A DNA stretch of 49,216 bases, taken from positions 1 to 49,216 of the forward strand of contig CADCCW010000024.1 in the NCBI GenBank assembly GCA_902800055.1, given 5' to 3'. The notes under the pieces were generated by a model that made no database searches, was not told the origin of the DNA, and saw only the letters and a list, made by a program, of their open reading frames with translations. Source of the DNA: an uncultured bacterium. Lineage in GTDB: Bacteria > Verrucomicrobiota > Kiritimatiellia > RFP12 > UBA1067. Shown here piece by piece: positions 15,641 through 25,787 of the stretch; position 1 is the first letter of the stretch, and every line of letters begins with the position of its first letter. Position numbers and translations under genes: made by a program.

Positions 15641-17803
15641 TTATTTTCCGCGCTGGCAGTCCTTGCATGGCCAGCCCTTCGGCGGCTCGTAGCCAGGGCG
15701 CCCGACCGGGCGCTTCTGCTCCAGCAAGTGGTAGAAGCCGTTCATACGGATGTCCGTGAGCCCTTCCCTGAGCCCCGCGCCCGGCTCGGGCCAGAGGCGC
15801 ACGAGCTGCGTTGCCAGCGGCGGCACGTCGCACGAGTACTCGGCGCCGTAGACGCCGAGGTCCTGCTGCCGCCAGAGGTCGCGGACGCGCCACTTGCCGT
15901 CAAGCCCGAGCGAGCGGAAGTCAGCGGTGACCGTGGTCGTCTTGCGGACGGCGTTGACGAGCGCAAGGACGAAGGATCCGTCGCTCATCGGCTTCGCCCA
16001 GATCTCTGCGCGCGGACCCTCGGCGACGAGCGCGGCCTGGGCGCCGAGCTCGTCCTGGTTCGTCTCGATCACCTCGTCGTTGGAAAGCAACGCGAGGGTA
16101 AAGTCGTCAAGCTGGGTGAGGTCGCAGCCGATCAGCAGCGGCGAGCAGAGCATGCACCAGAGCGACATGTGCGTATACTGCATGTTGTGGTTGAGGCGCG
16201 TCGGGCGGCGGAACTTCCAGGGCCCGCCGATTACGCCCACGATGAGCATGTCGGGGTCGTTCCACGCGCCTGGCCGCGCATACGGCCAGAGGTAGCGCTG
16301 CGCCGCGAGGATGGACTTGACCCGTTTCCAGGCGTCGTTGATGTCGCCGGTGGTGCGCCAGCTCGAGGCCCACGCCGCCGCCGCGCCGCCGTAGGGCAGC
16401 GTCAGCTCGCTGCCGGCGCCGAAGGGATTGATCGAGTAGACGATGTCGCGGTCCTGCGCCCGCAGCGCCTCGCCCATGACCGCGAACGGCAGGAAGTCGC
16501 GCTCTGCTCCCTTTCCGACCGCCACCGCAAGATAGCTGCAGCCGTCGTACTTGAGGTAGTCGTAGCCCCACTTCGCATAGGTCTCGGCGTCCTTCCATTC
16601 GTGCCCCCACGACCCTTCGCAGCCACCGCACGTCTGCGCGGCGGGCGAGGAGTAGAGGCCGGCCTTGAGCCCCTTGGCGTGGATGTAGTCGGCGAGTTCC
16701 TTCATCGAGGGGAACTTGACGTTGGAGACGACCGTGCCGTCCGCCGTGCGCAGTGGCCCCTTGAGCGTCGGCTCGTCGGTCGCGGCGACGCTGTTCTGCC
16801 AGAAGTCGTCGATGTTGACGTAGCTCCAGCCGTGGTCGGCGAGGCCGGTCGCGACCAGCGCGTCGGCGGCGGCGCGGATGTCCGCGGCGGTCACGAACGA
16901 GCCGAAGACATTCCAGCTGTTCCAGCCCATCGGCGGGGTGAGCGCGATCTTGTCGCCGACGACGAGCCTGAGCGATCCGGTCGCCGTGCCCGCGGCGTTC
17001 TTCGCGGTAAAGACGATGACATGCTCGCCCGGCTGCGCAACGCGCCCGGAAAGGAGCCCAGTCTGCGGATCGAAGACGACGCCGGCGGGCAGGTTCTCGG
17101 CGCGGAACTCCATCGGGCGCTCGCCCGTCGCCGAGAGCCGCCAGAGGATGTCGTGGCCGGGACGGACGCCAAAGACCTTCGCGCCGTTGATCCGCGGCGC
17201 GGGCGACGGCTTCGGGGTGAGGACGCCAAGCTGGGGCTCGGTCCCGGTCCACGGCGTCACGGACGCGCCGTCGGCGAGGACGAACTTCGCGTCGCCCCAG
17301 ACGGCGAGGTCCCAGCTCGAGGAGCCGCAGTCGTCGACCTCGAGCATCACCGTCTTGGCGCCGCGGAGGTCGACCTTGATGTCATAAGCGGGAGTATCCA
17401 CCTTCATTACCGGCGATTCGGCGACTGTCTTGCCGTCCGCCACCACGCGGAAGCGCATCTTCGCGTCGACCGGAGTGCCGTCCTTCGAGCGCTCCAGCAC
17501 CCAGGCGTCGACGCCGACCGAGGCCTCGAACGAAACGGCCTCGCCCTCGAACTCGTAGGCGGACTGCGAAGGCGCGTGGGCGCCGATGCCGCGCGCGAAG
17601 GCGCGGCCAACCACCTTGAGCGGCACGGCCGGGCCGAACTTGCTCGCCACGGACGCGCGCGGCGTCGGGTCGAAGTGCGCGACGCCGATGTCAAAGCCCT
17701 CCAGCGAAAGCTCGTCCACCCAGACGACGCGGTCGGCCAGCGCAGAAAAGGCGAAAAGCGACGCCGCGAGAAACGCGGGCGTCGCCAGTGCATTCGTCTT
17801 CAA
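15641..17803 (-). CDS. Exported GH27 alpha-galactosidase with NPCBM domain
   Basis: A 720-residue protein with signal peptide (FLAASLFAFSALA). Residues about 24-180 form an NPCBM carbohydrate-binding domain (VVGRAFARGIGAHAPSQ, VMLEVDDCGSSSWDLAVWGD). About 205-281 is a putative Ig domain (LPAGVVFDPQTGLLSG). The GH27 barrel begins at about 284 (LTPPMGWNSWNVFGSFV). The nucleophile is the Asp of YLKYDGCSY (about 418) and the acid/base is the Asp of WRTTGDIND (about 487), both present; NDPDMLIVG is also conserved. It hydrolyses alpha-galactosides, probably from plant galactomannan or raffinose-type glycans, outside the cytoplasm. The start is TTG 17801-17803, supported by AAGGGG; it lies 10 bases after the stop of the upstream glycosidase, so the two form an operon. 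Confidence 0.85.
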   Translation of the reverse strand: MKTNALATPAFLAASLFAFSALADRVVWVDELSLEGFDIGVAHFDPTPRASVASKFGPAVPLKVVGRAFARGIGAHAPSQSAYEFEGEAVSFEASVGVDAWVLERSKDGTPVDAKMRFRVVADGKTVAESPVMKVDTPAYDIKVDLRGAKTVMLEVDDCGSSSWDLAVWGDAKFVLADGASVTPWTGTEPQLGVLTPKPSPAPRINGAKVFGVRPGHDILWRLSATGERPMEFRAENLPAGVVFDPQTGLLSGRVAQPGEHVIVFTAKNAAGTATGSLRLVVGDKIALTPPMGWNSWNVFGSFVTAADIRAAADALVATGLADHGWSYVNIDDFWQNSVAATDEPTLKGPLRTADGTVVSNVKFPSMKELADYIHAKGLKAGLYSSPAAQTCGGCEGSWGHEWKDAETYAKWGYDYLKYDGCSYLAVAVGKGAERDFLPFAVMGEALRAQDRDIVYSINPFGAGSELTLPYGGAAAAWASSWRTTGDINDAWKRVKSILAAQRYLWPYARPGAWNDPDMLIVGVIGGPWKFRRPTRLNHNMQYTHMSLWCMLCSPLLIGCDLTQLDDFTLALLSNDEVIETNQDELGAQAALVAEGPRAEIWAKPMSDGSFVLALVNAVRKTTTVTADFRSLGLDGKWRVRDLWRQQDLGVYGAEYSCDVPPLATQLVRLWPEPGAGLREGLTDIRMNGFYHLLEQKRPVGRPGYEPPKGWPCKDCQRGK

Positions 17804-17812
17804 GGGAACCCC

Positions 17813-19486
17813 TTACTTCTTCGGCGCGTTGCGCATCACGACCGTGACGGACTGCGCGGTGTGCGGGCCGATCTCGATCTTGAGGGTGTCATAGCCGCCC
17901 TTGGGGCCTTCGTAGGCACCGCCGCCGGCAAAGCCAGTCTGCGTGTCCTCGTACGCCAGCTCCTCCCAGAGATTCGCTTCGCCGGGGACCTCGCGGCAGT
18001 CGATGTACTTCGGGTCCTTGATGCGGACGATGCGGTAGGTCGGCGCCGCGAACTGCCTGCCGGGAACGGTGACATTGACCTTCTCGGCGGTGGACTTGGT
18101 GTTGACCATCACGAGGCAGAGTTCATTGCCCTTGGTGAGCGCGACCCACTCGACTTCGCCGGGGACTTCCGGCGCCTTGGAGCCCTCCTTGAGCGCTTTG
18201 CGGCGCTCGTAGACCTGGTCGCAGACGCGGGAGGAGGTGTAGAAGCTGTCCTCGGTGTCGATGTCCTTCGAGGTGCCGTGATGCCAGAGGAGCGGGTGCG
18301 AGCAGAGCGCGTTGGCGATGACGTGGTAGACCGCGCCCTGCGCGCCGACCTCCATGCGCGGACGGTTGAGCGGGCTGTCGTAGTCGGGATATTCGCCGCC
18401 CTCGTCCATCCACTGGACGTTCCAGCTCTTGCCGTTCGAGATGTAGAGCCCGCCGGCGAGGTTGCAGAGGTTGTGGTGGTAAAATCCGTCCACCTCGGGC
18501 TGGCACATCATCATCATCGAGTAGTGGCCCATGATCAGCGCCTCGCGGAAGATGCGCTGGCAGCGGTTGTCTTCGTCGGAGCGCGGGCGGATCTCCGTCC
18601 ACCAGGTGCGCTTGTCCTTGATCTCGGGGAACGCCTCAGCGAAGCCGCGGATGCGCTTCACGCCGTAGTAGGAGCAGCTGTACGGGGTCTCCGCGCCGTA
18701 GGTATGGTAGGTGACGTGCGAGATCTTGTCGAGGACGTTGTTCGTCGCAAGCCCCATGATGAAGTAGGCCGAGTACTGGTTGAACGCAGCCGCCGCGAAA
18801 TAGGTGTCGCGCTTGATCTCGCCGGCGGCGAGCATGCGCTCGCGGACGTGGGCGATGTCGGGGTTGAGCTCGAAGTTCTCAGCGACCGGCACGCCCATGT
18901 AGCAGTTAGGCCACAGCTTCAGGATCTCCGGGACGAGCGCCGTCCAGAGCTTGATCAGCGCGTCCTGGCGGTCGTAGGCGCCGTAGTACGTCTCGCAGCC
19001 GAGCTCAAAGCCCTGCACGACGTCCTTGTAGCCATTGTCGATGATCCACTTCACAAACTCGAGCCGGCTGTCCACGGCCGCCTTGAACTGCGCCGCGTCG
19101 GCGGCCTGCTTCGGGCCGATGCCGGTAAGCCCGATCAGCACCTTGAAGCCGTTCTCCTTCCAGAAGTCAAACTGCGCCTTCGGATTCGTGCGATTCTTTG
19201 GGTTCTTGTCGTTGCGGCGGGCGAACCACATGTCGGAGCTCCAGGTCGCCGTGTTGTAGCAGCCTGCCTTCTTCATCACCGCGGCGGTTTCGTACTTGTT
19301 GGTAACGAACCAGTAGTCGTCGCCGTAGGCGTGCATCGCGCTGATGTAGCCGACGATCGCCTTGGAGGTCGACTTCGAGAGGTCGCGCATGGGCTTGCCC
19401 GACAAGTCGAGGTTGAGGTTGAAGTCGGCGAACGCGCCGCCGGCGATAATCGCCGCAAAAGCGGATACGATGGTCTTGGTAGTCAT
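17813..19486 (-). CDS. Exported glycosidase-like protein, clan GH-A type
   Basis: A 557-residue protein with signal peptide (TIVSAFAAIIAGGAFA). The N-terminal two thirds look like a TIM barrel with the clan GH-A arrangement: QGFELGCETYYG (E161 and E165, strand-4 acid/base candidates) and TWWTEIRPRS (E298, strand-7 nucleophile candidate). The C-terminal region (about 400-557) is a beta-sandwich with LCLVMVNTKSTAEKVNVTVP, as in GH30, GH39, GH51 and GH79 enzymes. I cannot name the exact family. It is transcribed just before the GH27 alpha-galactosidase, so both probably act on the same polysaccharide. ATG 19486 follows AAGGAG and the promoter at 19521. Confidence 0.6.
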   Translation of the reverse strand: MTTKTIVSAFAAIIAGGAFADFNLNLDLSGKPMRDLSKSTSKAIVGYISAMHAYGDDYWFVTNKYETAAVMKKAGCYNTATWSSDMWFARRNDKNPKNRTNPKAQFDFWKENGFKVLIGLTGIGPKQAADAAQFKAAVDSRLEFVKWIIDNGYKDVVQGFELGCETYYGAYDRQDALIKLWTALVPEILKLWPNCYMGVPVAENFELNPDIAHVRERMLAAGEIKRDTYFAAAAFNQYSAYFIMGLATNNVLDKISHVTYHTYGAETPYSCSYYGVKRIRGFAEAFPEIKDKRTWWTEIRPRSDEDNRCQRIFREALIMGHYSMMMMCQPEVDGFYHHNLCNLAGGLYISNGKSWNVQWMDEGGEYPDYDSPLNRPRMEVGAQGAVYHVIANALCSHPLLWHHGTSKDIDTEDSFYTSSRVCDQVYERRKALKEGSKAPEVPGEVEWVALTKGNELCLVMVNTKSTAEKVNVTVPGRQFAAPTYRIVRIKDPKYIDCREVPGEANLWEELAYEDTQTGFAGGGAYEGPKGGYDTLKIEIGPHTAQSVTVVMRNAPKK

Positions 19487-19520
19487 TGCGAACTCCTTGT
19501 ATGGTCGTGTGGTTGTGTGT

Positions 19521-19534
19521 ATTATACCATAAAA
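19521..19534 (-). promoter_or_regulatory. Extended -10 promoter of the glycosidase operon
   Basis: Minus strand TTTTATGG then TATAAT (19521-19526), 34 bases before ATG 19486, with AAGGAG in the leader. No convincing -35 is present. Confidence 0.55.
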
Positions 19535-19559
19535 CCGCGACGAGTTCGCGGAGATGGGC

Positions 19560-21452
19560 CTACTTGAGGAGCAGGTCGGAGAGGCGCTTGGCGAACGCGG
19601 CGCCGTCGGCCACGGGCGAGCCCTCGGCGATCAGCGCGCCGTCGTAGAGGAGCGAGGCCATGTCGGCGAGAGCGTCGCCCTCGAGACCCTTCATCTTCTC
19701 GACCAGCGGATGCGACGCGTTGAGCTCGAGGATGCGCTTCTCCTCCGGGACGTCCTGCTTCATCGCCCGCATCATGCGCACCATCGACGGCGGCAACGCG
19801 TGCTCCTGGCTGACGAGGCAGCAGGGCGAGTCGGTGAGGCGGGTCGAGAGGCGCACCTCCGAGACGCGCTCCCCGAGCGCCTTCTTCACCGCCTCGAGGA
19901 GCGGCTTCAGGTCGCCGGCGGCCTTGTCGGACGCCTCCTTCTCGGCCTTGCGCTCCTCCTCGGTGCCGAACGCCACGTCGCCGCGGCCGACGTCGACGAA
20001 CTTGCGGCCGTCGAACTCGCGCAGCGACTCGACGAGATACTCGTCCACCGGGTCGCACCATAGGAGAACGTCGCACCCGTGCTTGCGGGCGGATTCGATC
20101 ACCGGCGAGCGGCGCGCGTCCGCCTCGCGCTCGGCGAGGATGTAGTAGATGTCCTTCTGCGAGGACGGCATGTCCTTGACGTAGTCCTCGAGAAACACCG
20201 TCTTCCCGGCCTCGCCGCGCGCGGTCGGGTACTTCAGCAGCTTCTTGATCCGGTCGGCGCGGGAGTAGTCGACGTGGACGCCCTCCTTGAGCAGGCTGCC
20301 GAACGCGCCGTAGAACTCGTCGTAGCGCTTCGGGTCCTTCTTCTTGATCTCCTCGAGGGTGGAGAGCACCTTGGCGGCGACGGCGTCCTTGATCTTGCGG
20401 ATGACCGCGTCGTCCTGCAGCATCTCGCGGGAGACGTTGAGCGGCAGGTCGGAGGAGTCGACGACGCCGCGGACGAAGCGCAGGTAGCCCGGGAGGAGCA
20501 TCTCGATGTCGTCGCCGATGAAGACGTTCCTGACGTAGAGCGAGAGCCCGCGCTTGCGGTCGGGCATGTAGAGGTCCATCGTGGCCTTCTTCGGCAGGAA
20601 CAGAAGCGCCTTGAACTCGACGGCGCCCTCGCCGGAGAACGGAATCGTCTCGAACGGCTCCTCCCAGTCGTGGGTGAGGTGGCGGTAGAACTCCGCGTAC
20701 TCGGAGTCCTTGACGTCCTTTTTCGGCCGCTTCCAGAGCGCGACCATGGTGTTGAGCGGCTTCGCCTCGCGCTCCTCGCGCGACTTGCGGTCCTCCTCCT
20801 TCTCGTCCGCGGGGACGTCGACGCGGCGGAAGGTGACGGGGTAGGCGATGAAGTCGGAGTACTTGCGGATGAGCTCGGAGACGCGCCAGTAGTCGAGGTA
20901 CTCGGCCTGGTCCTCGCGGAGGTGCAGGGTGACCGAGGTGCCGGGGAAGTCGCGATCGCCGTCGGAGACGGAATACGAGCCGGAGAGGTCCGACTCCCAC
21001 TTGAACGACGCGTCGCCGCCGCGCTTGCGGGTCTCCACGGTGACGCGGTCGGCGACCATGAACGCGGCGTAGAAGCCGACGCCGAACTGGCCGATCAGCT
21101 CGGGCAGGGAGTCCCCGCCCTTCTCCTTGAGCATTTCGCGGAACTTCTTGGTGCCGGAGCTGGCGATGGTGCCGAGGTTGCGCTCGAGCTCCTCGGCGTC
21201 CATGCCGATGCCGTTGTCGGAGACGGTGAGGGTGCGCTCGGACGCGTTCGCCGCGATCTGGATCTTCCACTCCGGCGAGTCGGCGGCGATCGACTTGTCG
21301 GTGAGGGCGAGGAACTTGGCGCGGTCGATGGCGTCCGAGGCGTTGGACACGAGCTCGCGCAGGAATATCTCCTTCTTCGAGTAGAGCGAATTTACGACGA
21401 GGTCGAGCATTTCCGCGATCTCGGCCTTGAACTTGCTGGTCTTCTTCTCCAT
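19560..21452 (-). CDS. htpG: Hsp90-family chaperone HtpG
   Basis: A 630-residue protein with all HtpG landmarks: the ATP-binding motifs FLRELVSNASDAIDR (about 30-45), DNGIGM (about 79-84) and GQFGVGFYAAFMV (about 120-132), the middle domain (LPLNVSREMLQDD), and a C-terminal dimerisation domain. Bacterial HtpG acts in the cytoplasm and refolds client proteins with the DnaK system. It is last in the dnaK-groES-groEL-htpG block but is separated from groEL by a strong terminator. ATG 21452 follows an AGGAAAGGG site. The length is normal (E. coli HtpG has 624 residues). The downstream end is 34 bases before the next promoter region. Confidence 0.97.
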   Translation of the reverse strand: MEKKTSKFKAEIAEMLDLVVNSLYSKKEIFLRELVSNASDAIDRAKFLALTDKSIAADSPEWKIQIAANASERTLTVSDNGIGMDAEELERNLGTIASSGTKKFREMLKEKGGDSLPELIGQFGVGFYAAFMVADRVTVETRKRGGDASFKWESDLSGSYSVSDGDRDFPGTSVTLHLREDQAEYLDYWRVSELIRKYSDFIAYPVTFRRVDVPADEKEEDRKSREEREAKPLNTMVALWKRPKKDVKDSEYAEFYRHLTHDWEEPFETIPFSGEGAVEFKALLFLPKKATMDLYMPDRKRGLSLYVRNVFIGDDIEMLLPGYLRFVRGVVDSSDLPLNVSREMLQDDAVIRKIKDAVAAKVLSTLEEIKKKDPKRYDEFYGAFGSLLKEGVHVDYSRADRIKKLLKYPTARGEAGKTVFLEDYVKDMPSSQKDIYYILAEREADARRSPVIESARKHGCDVLLWCDPVDEYLVESLREFDGRKFVDVGRGDVAFGTEEERKAEKEASDKAAGDLKPLLEAVKKALGERVSEVRLSTRLTDSPCCLVSQEHALPPSMVRMMRAMKQDVPEEKRILELNASHPLVEKMKGLEGDALADMASLLYDGALIAEGSPVADGAAFAKRLSDLLLK

Positions 21453-21479
21453 TTTCCCTGCCCTTTCCTATTTGCAATA

Positions 21480-21516
21480 AAAGCGAAACGGCCGGCGGAG
21501 ATGGCTCCGCCGGCCG
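21480..21516 (-). terminator. Intrinsic terminator after groEL
   Basis: A perfect 12-bp GC-rich stem (21489-21500 with 21505-21516, loop of four bases) followed on the minus strand by the T-rich run TTTCGCTTTTATT. It lies 13 bases after the groEL stop and upstream of htpG, so htpG transcription must come from read-through or a separate promoter. Confidence 0.85.
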
Positions 21517-21528
21517 CCGAATGCGGCA

Positions 21529-23473
<1,945 letters not shown>

Positions 23474-23510
23474 TGTTGTTTTTCTCCTTGCTTCTTTTTC
23501 CTGGTTAATT

Positions 23511-23545
23511 TTCTAGACATCCTAGGAATCCTAGACCATCTAGAA
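23511..23545. repeat. TTCTAGA...TCTAGAA palindrome between dnaK and groES
   Basis: A 35-bp imperfect palindrome with TTCTAGA at one end, TCTAGAA at the other, and CCTAGG and CCTAGA inside. It ends nine bases before the dnaK stop and lies 38 bases upstream of the groES start, so it could be an operator for groESL, a weak terminator of dnaK, or a dispersed element. Confidence 0.6.
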
Positions 23546-23553
23546 CTCCGAAA

Positions 23554-25485
23554 CTACTTCATCGTGAAGTCCGCGTCGACGACATCGTCGCCGCCCTTCG
23601 CGGAGCCTCCGTTGTTGCTGTCCGGCGGAGGCGTGCCCGCGCCCGGGGGCGGCGTGCCGGCACCGGCGGCGCCCTGGGCCTGCTGGGCCGAGGAGTACAT
23701 CTCCTGGGCCACCGGCTCCATCGCCTTCATGAGCGCCTCCTGCTTCGACTTGATCTCGTCGAGCGGGGCGGGCGGCTGCTTGGCGAGCGCGTCCTTGAGC
23801 TCCTTGAGCGCGGCCTCGACCGGCGCCTTCTTGTCCGCGGCGATCTTGTCGCCCGCGTCCTTCAGCGTCTTCTCGACCTGGAAGGCGAGGCCGTCGGCCT
23901 TGTTGCGCTCCTCGACCTCAGCGTGGCGCCGCTCGTCCTCGGCCGCGTGGGCCTCGGCGTCCTTGCGCATCTTCTCGATCTCCTCCTTGGAGAGGCCGCC
24001 CGCGGCGGTGATGGTGATCTTCTGCTCCTTCTGGGTGCCGAGGTCCTTAGCCGAGACATTGAGGATGCCGTTCGCGTCGATGTCGAACGTCACCTCGATC
24101 TGCGGCACGCCGCGCGGCGCCGGCGGGATGCCGTCGAGGTTGAAGTTGCCGAGCGCCTTGTTGTCGCGCGCCATCTTGCGGTCGCCCTGGAAGATCGCGA
24201 TCGTCACCGCCGGCTGGTTGTCCGCCGCGGTCGAGAAGACCTGGGACTTCTTCGTCGGGATCGTGGTGTTGCGCTCGATGAGCGGGGTGAGCACGCCGCC
24301 GAGCGTCTCGATGCCGAGCGTGAGCGGGGTCACGTCGAGGAGCAGCACGTCCTTCACCTCGCCCTTCAGGATGCCGCCCTGGATCGCCGCGCCCATCGCC
24401 ACCACCTCGTCGGGGTTGACGCCCTTGTGCGGCTCCTTGCCGAAGAGGCTCTTAGCCTTCTCCTGGATGAGCGGCATGCGGGTCTGGCCGCCGACGAGCA
24501 CCACCTCGTCGACGCTCGAAAGCTCCGCGTCGGCCATGCACTTGCGGCACGGCTCGGAGGTGCGGTTGACGAGGTCCATCGTCAGCGTCTCCAGCTTCTG
24601 CTTCGTGAGCGTCGCGGTGAGGTGCTTCGGGCCCGTCGCGTCCGCCGTGATGAACGGCAGGTTGATGTCGTAGGTGCCGGCGCTCGAGAGCGCACACTTC
24701 GCCTTCTCGGCCTCCTCCTTGAGGCGCTGGAGCGCCATCATGTCGTTCGAGAGGTCGATCCCCTGCTGCGCCTTGAAGTCGTCGATCATCCACTTCATGA
24801 TCGCCTGGTCCAGGTCGTCGCCGCCGAGGTGCGTGTCGCCGTTCGTCGCCTTCACTTCGAAGACGCCGTCGCCGATGTCAAGAACGGAAATATCGAACGT
24901 GCCGCCGCCGAAGTCGTAGACCGCGATCTTCTCGTTCTTCTTCTTGTCGAGGCCGTAGGCGAGCGACGCCGCCGTCGGCTCGTTGACGATGCGCTTCACA
25001 TCCAGCCCGGCGATGCGGCCGGCGTCCTTTGTCGCCTGGCGCTGCTGGTCGTTGAAGTAGGCCGGCACGGTGATAACCGCCTCGGTGATCTTCTCGCCCA
25101 GGAACGCCTCCGCGTCCTCCTTAAGCTTGCGGAGGATCATCGCCGAGATCTCCTGCGCGGTGTAAACCTTGTCGTTCACCTTCACCGCCGCGTCGCCGTT
25201 AGGCGCCGCCACGACCTCGTAGGGGACCATCTTGATCTCGTCGGTCATCTCGCTGAACCGGCGGCCGATGAAGCGCTTGATCGAGTAGATCGTCGACTTC
25301 GGGTTGGTCACCGCCTGGCGCTTCGCCGCCTGGCCGACCAGCGTCTCGCCGTTCTTCGTGAACGCCACGATCGAAGGCGTCGTGCGCGCGCCCTCCTTGT
25401 TGGGGATGACCGTCGCCTCGCCGCCCTCCATCACCGCCATGCAGCTGTTGGTCGTGCCCAAGTCGATTCCAAGAACCTTTGCCAT
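23554..25485 (-). CDS. dnaK: Hsp70 chaperone DnaK
   Basis: A 643-residue protein starting [20 protein letters not shown], with the phosphate-1 loop IDLGTTNSC, the [12 protein letters not shown] phosphate-2 motif (about 190-205), [11 protein letters not shown] (about 332-342), the linker [13 protein letters not shown] and the substrate domain that follows. The C-terminal tail is a Gly/Pro/Ala-rich stretch ending [11 protein letters not shown], close to the EEVKD-type end of bacterial DnaK. It binds exposed hydrophobic segments in the cytoplasm and works with DnaJ and GrpE, which are not in the window. AAAGGAG precedes ATG 25485. Grouping dnaK with groESL and htpG in one direction is unusual. 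Confidence 0.97.
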   Translation of the reverse strand: MAKVLGIDLGTTNSCMAVMEGGEATVIPNKEGARTTPSIVAFTKNGETLVGQAAKRQAVTNPKSTIYSIKRFIGRRFSEMTDEIKMVPYEVVAAPNGDAAVKVNDKVYTAQEISAMILRKLKEDAEAFLGEKITEAVITVPAYFNDQQRQATKDAGRIAGLDVKRIVNEPTAASLAYGLDKKKNEKIAVYDFGGGTFDISVLDIGDGVFEVKATNGDTHLGGDDLDQAIMKWMIDDFKAQQGIDLSNDMMALQRLKEEAEKAKCALSSAGTYDINLPFITADATGPKHLTATLTKQKLETLTMDLVNRTSEPCRKCMADAELSSVDEVVLVGGQTRMPLIQEKAKSLFGKEPHKGVNPDEVVAMGAAIQGGILKGEVKDVLLLDVTPLTLGIETLGGVLTPLIERNTTIPTKKSQVFSTAADNQPAVTIAIFQGDRKMARDNKALGNFNLDGIPPAPRGVPQIEVTFDIDANGILNVSAKDLGTQKEQKITITAAGGLSKEEIEKMRKDAEAHAAEDERRHAEVEERNKADGLAFQVEKTLKDAGDKIAADKKAPVEAALKELKDALAKQPPAPLDEIKSKQEALMKAMEPVAQEMYSSAQQAQGAAGAGTPPPGAGTPPPDSNNGGSAKGGDDVVDADFTMK

Positions 25486-25787
25486 TTTCTTTTTCTCCTT
25501 TCAGATTGTCGTTTCGATTGCGATCGGCAGTCGAAAGCAATCGCCCTTACCGTAGCAGAGGGCGTGCCAATGTCAGGCCAACTGGAACAAATCCCAGATT
25601 CTACGCGACAAACCTCAAATTTTCAGGGTCGGTCCCCTTCAAGTGTGACATATTGTCGCGCCATAATGTCACATCTGCCGCGCAAGGCCGGCTTTCTCTT
25701 AGCCTCAAAGAACACGAAGGTCGCAAAGCTTTCTCTACGTCCTCTGCGTTCTTTGCGGCTTACAGAACCGCCGCAGGAACTGCCACG
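25486..25787. other. Non-coding gap with two dyad elements
   Basis: No gene is visible. A 30-bp dyad (25644-25673) has arms TGTGACAT and ATGTCACA around 14 bases. At 25627-25640 is a GGGTCGGTCCCC-type short palindrome. At 25701-25728 and 25733-25760 are two 28-base imperfect inverted copies of a GCCNCAAAGAACNC-type sequence, a form I know as a dispersed extragenic element in several phyla. The dyad lies about 160 bases upstream of dnaK, so it may be an operator or promoter part; the larger hairpin lies just after the giant gene's stop. Confidence 0.55.

Noticed and set aside
15623..19567. Very long plus-strand frame opposite the two glycosidases
   Set aside because: It is the complement of two well-recognised genes, its Arg/Val/Leu-rich product has no family features and it has no ribosome site. 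It is a GC-content artefact, as are other plus-strand frames at 5627-7609, 20079-21605 and 23923-25800.
23474..25700. CIRCE heat-shock operator
   Set aside because: The TTAGCACTC-N9-GAGTGCTAA pattern was looked for before groES and dnaK and is absent.
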